Position numbers and translations under genes: made by a program
The notes under the pieces: model-generated
Databases searched by the model: none
What the model was told of the DNA's origin: nothing
The model's input: the letters and a program-made list of their open reading frames with translations, nothing else
Part shown: positions 1-6,991 of the stretch, piece after piece
How positions within the stretch are numbered: position 1 is the stretch's first letter
Layout of the letters: each line of letters starts with the position of its first letter
Assembly: GCA_029260115.1 (NCBI GenBank)
Contig: JAJDDW010000061.1
Span: 1-64,000 of the forward strand
DNA length: 64,000 bases
Source of the DNA: Phycisphaerae bacterium
Lineage (GTDB): Bacteria > Planctomycetota > Phycisphaerae > UBA1845
Direction of reading: 5' to 3'

Positions 1-2
1 GT

Positions 3-98
3 TCTGGTGGAGGTAGTGGCGGCGGGTCCGGTGGAGGTTCAGGTGGAGGTAGCGGTGGTGGTTCGGGTGGAGGTAGTGGCGGCGGATCGGGTGGCGGC
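3..98 (+). repeat. (SGGG)8 linker-coding 12-bp tandem repeat
   Basis: Eight consecutive 12-bp units each encode Ser-Gly-Gly-Gly, with variable third positions (ggt/gga/ggc/ggg and agt/agc/tcc/tca/tcg). The variable wobble bases show the protein sequence is kept rather than a fresh DNA slippage. The array may extend left of the window. It probably forms a flexible linker before the cadherin-like domains. Confidence 0.9.
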
Positions 99-2972
99 GT
101 AGTCAATGCTACTCCGGATGCAGTGGATGATAGCATATTAACGACTGAAGACTCACCAATCACTACCGGCAATGTGTTAGCCAACGATACAGACACTGAC
201 GGGGATACGCTCTCGATCACTGGTTTCACCCAGGGGACCAACGGCGCTGTAGCTGACAACGGCGATGGTACGTTCACCTACACACCTGACGCCAACTTCA
301 ACGGTAACGATTCGTTCACCTACACCATTAGCGATGGCAATGGGGGCACGGATACCGCTACGATGAACGTAACGGTAGACGCAGCTAACGATGGACCCGA
401 TGGTATAAATGATAGCGCTTCCACCAGTGAAGATACGGCTGTAACCACGGGCAACGTATTAACCAATGACACCGATCTCGACGGTGACACATTATCCATT
501 ACCGGATTCTCGCAAGGATCAAACGGCACCGTAGCTGACAATGGCGATGGTACGTTTACTTATACACCTAACGCCAACTTCAACGGAAACGATTCGTTCA
601 CCTACACCATTAGCGATGGCAAAGGGGGAACAGATACAGCGACAATCAACGTGACAGTTGGTGCTGTAAATGATGGACCTGACGCAGTTAATGACTCCGT
701 CACCACCACCGAAGACTCACCAATCACTACCGGCAATGTGTTAGCCAACGATACAGACACTGACGGGGATACACTTTCGATCACTGGTTTCTCTCAAGGT
801 ACCAACGGCGCTGTAGCCGACAATGGCGATGGTACCTTCACTTACACGCCGGACGCTAACTTCAACGGTAACGATTCCTTCACTTACACCGTAGATGACG
901 GTAATGGCGGTACGGATACGGCGACCATTAACGTAACGGTAAATTCCGCTCCAAACGCAAACACTGTGACATGGGACGCAGAAGGTGCCACAGACGATGC
1001 ATCGGAAGCAGTGAACTGGACTGGGGATTCGTCGCCGCAGTCGGATGATACACTGATTTTCGACACTACTTCGGTAGAAAATGCGGAGCTCGATAGCAGC
1101 TTTGGCAGCACAATTGGCGGGCTTCAATTGGACACCGGCTACACCGGTACGGTCTCGTTGAGTCAAGATATCACGATTGACGGCGATTTAAGTCTCGGAG
1201 ATGGCACGCTTGATTTGAACGGGTTTCAATTGACGATCACGGGCAATATTCTTACCAACGGCGGTACGCTCGATGTCGATTCAGGTTCGATTGTCTTCTC
1301 TGGAACTGCAGATCAAACGCTCGACATGGATGGTGGCACTTTAGATGATGTAACGATCAACAAACCGGGGGGAACTGTGACGATTCTCAACTCGGTCACC
1401 ATTGATGGGGATTTCAACATCATCTCTGGTACGGTGGATGCGTCGGCTGCAACAGTTGAATTTGAAGGGCACAACACCACTATCGACGCCGGTTCTACTA
1501 CGTTCGGCGATGTAGAGATCGACACCAGCGGTACTACCACGATCACCGGTGACCTCGATGTGGATGGTGATCTAACGGTTACCAAAGCATCGACCGTCAA
1601 CGGCGGCAACATCAATGTCTCTGGCAACGTCATCACCAACGACACCAGTTGGGGTGGATCAGCAACGGTGGTCTTGGACGGTACCGGCGACCAGGCCATC
1701 AGCGGTGGCGGTGAACTCACCGACCTCACGATCAACAAGGCGTCGGGCACGGTTACACTGACCGACGATCTGATTGTCAGCGGAGACTTCAACAACATAG
1801 CTGGTGACTTCGACGTCAATGGCCAGACTGTTGAGTTTGAAGGGTACAACACCACTATCGACGCTGGTTCTACTACGTTCGGCAATGTAGAGATCGATAC
1901 CAGTGGTACTACCACCATCACCGGAGACATGTATGTCGACGGCGATCTGACGGTTACCAAAGCGTCGACCATCAATGGCGGCACAATTTATGTAACGGGA
2001 AATGTGACGAACGTTGACAATTCGTACGGGGGTACAGCTACGATAGTGCAGGGGCCCTTCGTAAACCAACCTAATGCGGTCAACAATTATCCCGTCGCCT
2101 CAAGTGGCAGTTTCTCGACTACGAAAGACAACACCATCACCACCGACGATGTGCTTGCCAATGATGCCGATGACGATGGTGGACTAGTATTAAAAACACC
2201 GAGCGAAGAAGCCTCTTCATTGACAGAGACATCGCCTACCGGAGATAACACCTCACCGACAACTGATACAGGCGCAACGCTGGATGGGCCAACGAGTGAG
2301 ATGAATCCGACGCAGGACACGGCCACCGCCGCGAATTTCGTGACAGGTGAGCCTACGTCTTTCGGAAATACAGGTTATGGTGCTACTCAAACGAGTGGTG
2401 ACACAGCTCCGGATATTGAATGGACTACGGATGACCTAGACGCGATAGGCATAATAGAGGGCGCGTCGGATAGCGATAGTGATAGTGAAGACGGTAAGGA
2501 TGTGGAATATGCACCTTCGCAGCAGGAGAGATTGGACGAAGCAACAACTGACGTTCCGCTAGTTGATGCGAAAACTAGTCAAATGGAAGCGGAATTTGAA
2601 ACGCTCGAAACGATTGAGTTGCCAGCGATTCGAACTTCATCTTTCGATACTTCAACCGCAAGCATGGCATCAATCATGACTTCGGCTACCTTCGACCAAG
2701 CGTTTGAGGCTACGGATGATGTTGAATTATCAGGAAAGGTTGTTCGTAATACTGAACCGCTTGAAATAGCCCCGGAGACTGACACGCAGGATGAAAATTC
2801 GTCGACCGAAGTATCCTCGTTCCACGAGCATGGCGCAGCAACTCAACTTGGGGAAGAAATCGAAGCAGACGGAAGTGAAGCTGCGCAGGAAATTGGCTTG
2901 TTTGCCCAGATGTGGGGTGCGCTACGGGGGTTGGGACAGAGAGACAAAAAAACAGATGATAAACGTAAGTAA
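3..2972 (+). CDS. Secreted giant repeat protein, 5' end outside window
   Basis: The frame is open from the first bases, so this is the C-terminal 989 residues of a longer protein. In order it shows eight SGGG units, three cadherin-like/VCBS-type repeats of exactly 94 residues rich in DxDxDG calcium-type motifs, a Gly/Thr/Asp-rich beta-solenoid-like region with a 125-residue internal duplication, a fourth broken cadherin-like unit, then about 270 acidic Ser/Thr-rich residues. It ends in GLFAQMWGALRGLG followed by a basic tail. No LPXTG, PEP-CTERM or transmembrane anchor is visible. Such proteins are usually exported surface or matrix adhesins; adhesion is inferred. The next gene repeats the C-terminal motif and the operon beyond encodes adaptor and protease proteins that could handle its export. 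A GTG at 123 lies inside the frame and is unlikely to be the start. Confidence 0.85.
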   Translation, partial: SGGGSGGGSGGGSGGGSGGGSGGGSGGGSGGGVVNATPDAVDDSILTTEDSPITTGNVLANDTDTDGDTLSITGFTQGTNGAVADNGDGTFTYTPDANFNGNDSFTYTISDGNGGTDTATMNVTVDAANDGPDGINDSASTSEDTAVTTGNVLTNDTDLDGDTLSITGFSQGSNGTVADNGDGTFTYTPNANFNGNDSFTYTISDGKGGTDTATINVTVGAVNDGPDAVNDSVTTTEDSPITTGNVLANDTDTDGDTLSITGFSQGTNGAVADNGDGTFTYTPDANFNGNDSFTYTVDDGNGGTDTATINVTVNSAPNANTVTWDAEGATDDASEAVNWTGDSSPQSDDTLIFDTTSVENAELDSSFGSTIGGLQLDTGYTGTVSLSQDITIDGDLSLGDGTLDLNGFQLTITGNILTNGGTLDVDSGSIVFSGTADQTLDMDGGTLDDVTINKPGGTVTILNSVTIDGDFNIISGTVDASAATVEFEGHNTTIDAGSTTFGDVEIDTSGTTTITGDLDVDGDLTVTKASTVNGGNINVSGNVITNDTSWGGSATVVLDGTGDQAISGGGELTDLTINKASGTVTLTDDLIVSGDFNNIAGDFDVNGQTVEFEGYNTTIDAGSTTFGNVEIDTSGTTTITGDMYVDGDLTVTKASTINGGTIYVTGNVTNVDNSYGGTATIVQGPFVNQPNAVNNYPVASSGSFSTTKDNTITTDDVLANDADDDGGLVLKTPSEEASSLTETSPTGDNTSPTTDTGATLDGPTSEMNPTQDTATAANFVTGEPTSFGNTGYGATQTSGDTAPDIEWTTDDLDAIGIIEGASDSDSDSEDGKDVEYAPSQQERLDEATTDVPLVDAKTSQMEAEFETLETIELPAIRTSSFDTSTASMASIMTSATFDQAFEATDDVELSGKVVRNTEPLEIAPETDTQDENSSTEVSSFHEHGAATQLGEEIEADGSEAAQEIGLFAQMWGALRGLGQRDKKTDDKRK
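123..968 (+). repeat. Three 282-bp cadherin-like (VCBS-type) repeats
   Basis: Units start at about 123, 405 and 687 with an exact period of 282 bp (94 codons). Each carries the order TEDS/ TGNVL.ND.D.DGDTLSITGF / VADNGDGTFTYTP / NGNDSFTYT. Long stretches are nearly identical between units 1 and 3 at DNA level, which suggests recent duplication or gene conversion. A degenerate fourth unit occurs near 2070-2190. Confidence 0.9.
1455..2050 (+). repeat. 375-bp internal duplication in solenoid-like region
   Basis: The segment starting at 1455 (gttgaatttgaagggcacaa) recurs at 1830 with few changes, a period of 375 bp or 125 residues. Both units encode VEFEG.NTTIDAGSTTFG followed by VEIDTSGTTTITGD. 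The pattern of short beta strands with Gly/Thr/Asp turns resembles an autotransporter-like beta-solenoid; the fold is inferred. Confidence 0.8.
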
Positions 2973-3027
2973 GTAGTGAGATCGCTACGTTACGCATTAG
3001 AATGCTGAGGGTAGCCGAGTTGGTCGT

Positions 3028-3291
3028 GTGGGACTGTCTGAAGAAATCGCCAGGACGGATACCACAGACCACGTTGACGCGCAGCAAGACGACGATGTGC
3101 GTACGCCAGATGAACAGCAACACGAGCAGGAATTGATCGAAAACATTCAAGAAAAAGTAGTCGATTCGCCGGTCGGCGTGTTCGGAATGATGTGGGGCTT
3201 TTTGCGCAGCCTTGGATATCAAGGCCCGAAAGAGCAGAAGCAGCAATCCCAGGCAGATCATGATAAACCTGTCGACTTATTCAAGAAATAG
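3028..3291 (+). CDS. Small acidic protein sharing the repeat protein's C-terminal motif
   Basis: This 87-residue protein starts with GTG at 3028; a stop lies just upstream in frame at 2998. The first 45 residues are acidic and Gln-rich. Residues 50-63 read GVFGMMWGFLRSLG, matching the tail of the preceding repeat protein at ten of fourteen positions (pattern GxFxxMWGxLRxLG), followed by a similar Lys/Gln/Asp-rich end. It has no signal peptide or membrane span. It may be a detached C-terminal sorting module, a competitor or partner in export of the repeat protein, or the remnant of a second repeat gene. I do not recognise a named family. Confidence 0.7.
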   Translation: MGLSEEIARTDTTDHVDAQQDDDVRTPDEQQHEQELIENIQEKVVDSPVGVFGMMWGFLRSLGYQGPKEQKQQSQADHDKPVDLFKK

Positions 3292-3652
3292 AGCGACGCG
3301 ATATATATTGAAAAACAGGTGAATCGCTAAATGGCTAGCGGAAACGCTGGCCATTTCTCTAAGTGTCAGACCCTGCGACAAAAATTTCTTTCTCGCAACA
3401 ATACCGTCCAATCAAGCCCGATAATCATGTTCCGAATATCATAAGATTAAGCAGCTTCATTGAATGTTATTACCGCCCTTAGCGTCATCACCTTACTCAT
3501 CCCAGAGGTTGGCCTTTGCTGGCTAGGCCGATAAGCATACGATCGAATCACACGCCTAAGATTACCCGATTCCAGTGCCGACAAATACGAGGAGTTCCAC
3601 TACGACGCGCCATGGGGATGGGACAAACGAGGCATGATATTCGCGGGTAGAT
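3292..3652. other. Intergenic gap, one hairpin
   Basis: This 361-base gap separates the small protein from the adaptor operon. It holds the hairpin at 3329-3356. I see no RNA gene or other reading frame in the rest. Confidence 0.6.
3329..3356 (+). terminator. GAAA-capped hairpin, likely terminator
   Basis: AAATGGC-T-AGCG pairs with CGCT-G-GCCATTT around a GAAA tetraloop, giving about 12 base pairs. It lies 38 bases after the small gene's stop. The T-run after it is weak (TTTCTCT), so it may be an RNA-stabilising hairpin rather than an intrinsic terminator. Confidence 0.55.
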
Positions 3653-4564
3653 ATGATCATTAATACCAAGCAGAACATCTTGCGCGGCTACAGATCATGG
3701 TCGCTAAGCATCTACACCCTCATCCTGGCAATTGGCCTGAGTCCGTCGTCATTGGTAGCTCAAGAACCAGCTTCTTCCAACTCATCGAGGAGCATGTCGC
3801 TAGTCGGCATGACCGCGCCGATGCGCGAATCCATCCTAGGCCCCACGCAGCGCGGCAGCTTGCAGTCGGTCGCTGTCAGCGAGGGCGATCTGGTCAAACA
3901 GGGAGACCTGTTATTCTCGCTCGATGACCACGTCCAACAAGCCCGCACTGCCATAGCTAAAGCGTTGTCCGACTCAACACTAGATATTGATCGCGCTAAG
4001 GCCCGATGGGATCAAACGCAAGCGGACTATCAACGCCTCCAACAATTACGAGGCCAGGACCAAACGTCTTCTAAAGAATACAACGATTCAGCCACTAGAA
4101 ATGAGATGGCTCGATTGGATTATGAGATAACCAAGTTCGAACACGAGCAAGCCAAGCTTGCCTACGAACGTGAGCAAGCGATGGCTGCAACGTACATCGT
4201 GCGTGCGCCTTATGATGGCTATATCGCTCAACAACTTATGGATTCCGGCGCTTCGCTGGAAGAAAACGACGAGGTACTGAAGCTGGTCCAGCTCAATCCA
4301 CTTCGCGTCACGCTCGACTGCCCGCTGTCGATTGCGAAATTGGTCGCAGCCGGTGATCAAACCATTATTACCCCATCAGATGCCCATTGGCCTAGCAAGG
4401 TTGGCGTCGTGAATTTTGTTAGCCGTGTGGTCGATGCTGCGAGTCAAACCATACGTGTCCAAATTCAAGTTGATAATACTGAAGATGCCTGGCCCGCCGG
4501 ACTGAAAGTAGCCGTCACGCTGAAGCACACGCCACAAATTGTGAGCCAGGTAACGCCTCGATAG
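3653..4564 (+). CDS. HlyD/RND-type periplasmic adaptor (membrane fusion protein)
   Basis: This 303-residue exported protein begins with a signal peptide (hydrophobic run about residues 19-36, ending SSLVAQ). The two halves of a lipoyl/barrel-sandwich domain are visible at about residues 65-90 (SVAVSEGDLVKQGDLLFSLD) and 181-215 (VRAPYDGYIAQ). They flank a long alpha-helical coiled-coil hairpin rich in Gln, Lys and Arg. A beta-barrel segment follows. Such adaptors bridge an inner-membrane transporter to an outer-membrane channel. No ABC or RND pump gene is adjacent; instead the next genes are PilZ, GAF-adaptor and M50-adaptor proteins, so it probably works with those. It is first in a tight four-gene operon with intergenic gaps of 53, 31 and 6 bases. 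Confidence 0.85.
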   Translation: MIINTKQNILRGYRSWSLSIYTLILAIGLSPSSLVAQEPASSNSSRSMSLVGMTAPMRESILGPTQRGSLQSVAVSEGDLVKQGDLLFSLDDHVQQARTAIAKALSDSTLDIDRAKARWDQTQADYQRLQQLRGQDQTSSKEYNDSATRNEMARLDYEITKFEHEQAKLAYEREQAMAATYIVRAPYDGYIAQQLMDSGASLEENDEVLKLVQLNPLRVTLDCPLSIAKLVAAGDQTIITPSDAHWPSKVGVVNFVSRVVDAASQTIRVQIQVDNTEDAWPAGLKVAVTLKHTPQIVSQVTPR

Positions 4565-4617
4565 TCGGTGCCGATCCGGATGACGCCCAAGGAAACTGTG
4601 TCTGTAGGATGTGAACC

Positions 4618-5049
4618 ATGTTTGATGATACGAATCAGTCATCCGAATTACTAAACAACGACGAAGCCTTCGAATTGCTTCAGGACTTAGGTAGCAATAC
4701 CTCTGAGGATATTCGCCGTCAGCGTGCCCATTTTCGTCTCACCGTAAAAGTAGCCGTCACGCTTCGTCCTGGTAATGCTAGCGAAATGCTAACGATGAAA
4801 GTGAAAGGCGTCACGGGGGACCTTTCGCAGGGTGGTTGCAGCGCGTTATTTCCCATACCGATAACCGTCGGCGACATTTTCCGCATCGAGTTTGATAAGA
4901 ACACTATAGACTTGCCCATGGCTTTTGCCCGTTGCGTGCGGTGTCGTTTGATCCGAGAGGATGCTTACGAAGCTGGATTTTCATTCTTCAAGCCCTTGTG
5001 CTTGCCGGAAACATTAGCAGAGCAACCTGCTTCGACGTTACTAGGCTAA
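4618..5049 (+). CDS. PilZ-domain protein, putative c-di-GMP receptor
   Basis: The 143-residue protein carries both c-di-GMP-binding signatures of PilZ domains: RxxxR at R36-R40 (RAHFR) and D/NxSxxG at D68-G73 (DLSQGG). The rest is the expected beta-barrel of about 100 residues. It has no other output domain, so it probably acts through protein contact. Its place between two adaptor genes suggests that c-di-GMP controls the export or anchoring machinery encoded here, as c-di-GMP controls large adhesins elsewhere; that link is inference. An AGGA ribosome site precedes the ATG. Confidence 0.88.
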   Translation: MFDDTNQSSELLNNDEAFELLQDLGSNTSEDIRRQRAHFRLTVKVAVTLRPGNASEMLTMKVKGVTGDLSQGGCSALFPIPITVGDIFRIEFDKNTIDLPMAFARCVRCRLIREDAYEAGFSFFKPLCLPETLAEQPASTLLG

Positions 5050-5080
5050 GGCGAAAGACCTGGACCGGGATATAGCAGTC

Positions 5081-6985
5081 ATGGCGGACGCCCATACATT
5101 TTCGAACCAATCACCTAACGCGGCTCCCACCTACGCGAAAAACCAAGACGTTTATGTGGAGTTAGCCGCGTTAGCGCGTAAGGGTGTTTCACAAGCCCAA
5201 TTTTTGAGAGATGCCTTGAAGTTAATCGCTACGCATTTTTCTAGTCCATATACAGCTATGCATGTGAGGTACTCCTCCGAGATTGTGCAGCACGATTGGC
5301 ACACCGGGCCAACCGATCCTAAATTCTGGAAACCCAGTGTCCAACAATACCTAACAGATTGCCTGGCGGAGCCAAGACCGCAGGCTAGACTGCTGAAGTC
5401 TAAGGGTGGCAATACCAAAGTAGCTTTATTAGCCACACCGATTTTCGATCCTTCCGGACCTGCCATTGGCGCCGTAGCCCTCGTGCTCGCGCCGATCGAT
5501 CAAGCAGAATTACCAGCGCGATTAGCCACGCTTGAAGCACTGACCCGATTCATCTCAGTCACGGTGGAATTTCTCGGCGCAGCCCACGAACGCAACAGCC
5601 TCACCTCGGCCAATCGCACCACAGGCACAACCAGTGCGGACCGCGTCCTGGCTCAAGCGTCGAAATATCGATCCACTGAAGAATTAGCCTTTGCCCTAAC
5701 CAACGAAATATGCAACAAATTGGGCGCAGAACAAGTCGCGTTGGGTATGGTCAAGAATCATAGCGTTCGCGTGATATCCATTTCCGGGATGGACGAAATA
5801 AAACACCAAAGCCCCGGCGTGTCAGCGATGCGGGCTGCGATGGAAGAGTGCCACGACGCTTCAACCATGATCATTTACCAATCCGGCGCGGACTGGGTAG
5901 AAAAACAAGAAGACAGCAGCATACATCGGTTACACAAACAATGGCACGTCGCCGCTGGCGGTGATGCCGTCGCCTCTATCCCGCTCGTAGCCGGTGACAA
6001 AACCGTCGCAGTCGTCAGTATCAGACGACGCCCCTCAGACCCATTTAAGCCAGGACAGTTAGACGAAGTGCGCACACGTATCGAACCATTTGGCGGCTCA
6101 TTAATCATGACCCAACGCGCGGGTCGATCGTTGCCTCGACACGCAAGCGATTATGTCCAAGAATCTATTCGCGCCATACGTCAGCCTGGTCGCGTGGGGG
6201 CACAAATCTTGGCTCTTCTCGCTCTACTAAGCTCGGTCACCTTTTTCTTCGGCTCCATGAACTACGAGCTGCGCGTACCCGCAGTACTCACGCCAGCGAC
6301 ACTCAGACACGTTGCGGCCCCTTTCCAGTCTGTGTTGATGTCGGCTTTAGCTTTGGAGGGGAAGCGTGTCCAAAAAGGCGATATTCTTTGTGAACTCGAC
6401 CATCGTGAACTCGACCAGCAGCAATCAGAACTGCTGGCTGAGCTAGTCGTCATTGAACATCGAATTGATCGAGCACTGGCAGACAGCGTTCCGGTAGAAA
6501 GCCAACTTGCACAAGCGGAGAAAAAACTCGTCCTAACTAAGCTCGACATTATAGAAAACCGTATACGGCAAGCAGTCATACACGCACCTATTTCAGGCAT
6601 GATCGTCAACGGCGATTTACGTAAAAAAATCGGCGGTGTGATCGCCCAAGGTGAGGGCCTGTTCGCTATCGCACCACTCGATGCATGGACCTTAGAGTTA
6701 CAAGTTCCCGAGCAAGCAGCCGCAGAATTGGTTACCCAACAAGCCGGCATATTCTCAACCTTTGCAAGCCCGGAAAGCGCACATACGTTCCAAATACATA
6801 ACATCTTCGGCGAAACGCAGCAACGGTCTAATCGTAACGTGGTCGTCGCCGAAGCGACTATCGAAGCCAAAGGAGATTGGGTGCGACCAGGCATGGAAGG
6901 TGTGGCTCGTGTGCACGTCGGGACACGTCGCATCTGGTGGATTTCGCTCCATCGCATTATGGATTACTTCCGTCTCTACTATTGA
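5081..6985 (+). CDS. GAF-domain/HlyD-like adaptor fusion, membrane-anchored
   Basis: This 634-residue protein combines a sensory and an adaptor half. Two GAF-like domains occupy roughly residues 20-165 and 195-350. One membrane span follows at about 377-394. A barrel-sandwich/lipoyl domain begins at about 405 (LRHVAAPFQSVLMSALALEG) with a short coiled-coil insert and a second lipoyl half near 500-540 (IHAPISGMIVNGDLRKKIGG). The GAF part would be cytoplasmic and the adaptor part periplasmic. The gene ends six bases before the M50-adaptor gene, so the two are co-translated. Fusion of GAF sensors to an adaptor is unusual and suggests that export responds to a cytoplasmic ligand. No GAF ligand residues can be assigned. 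Confidence 0.82.
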   Translation: MADAHTFSNQSPNAAPTYAKNQDVYVELAALARKGVSQAQFLRDALKLIATHFSSPYTAMHVRYSSEIVQHDWHTGPTDPKFWKPSVQQYLTDCLAEPRPQARLLKSKGGNTKVALLATPIFDPSGPAIGAVALVLAPIDQAELPARLATLEALTRFISVTVEFLGAAHERNSLTSANRTTGTTSADRVLAQASKYRSTEELAFALTNEICNKLGAEQVALGMVKNHSVRVISISGMDEIKHQSPGVSAMRAAMEECHDASTMIIYQSGADWVEKQEDSSIHRLHKQWHVAAGGDAVASIPLVAGDKTVAVVSIRRRPSDPFKPGQLDEVRTRIEPFGGSLIMTQRAGRSLPRHASDYVQESIRAIRQPGRVGAQILALLALLSSVTFFFGSMNYELRVPAVLTPATLRHVAAPFQSVLMSALALEGKRVQKGDILCELDHRELDQQQSELLAELVVIEHRIDRALADSVPVESQLAQAEKKLVLTKLDIIENRIRQAVIHAPISGMIVNGDLRKKIGGVIAQGEGLFAIAPLDAWTLELQVPEQAAAELVTQQAGIFSTFASPESAHTFQIHNIFGETQQRSNRNVVVAEATIEAKGDWVRPGMEGVARVHVGTRRIWWISLHRIMDYFRLYY

Positions 6986-6991
6986 TTCGCC

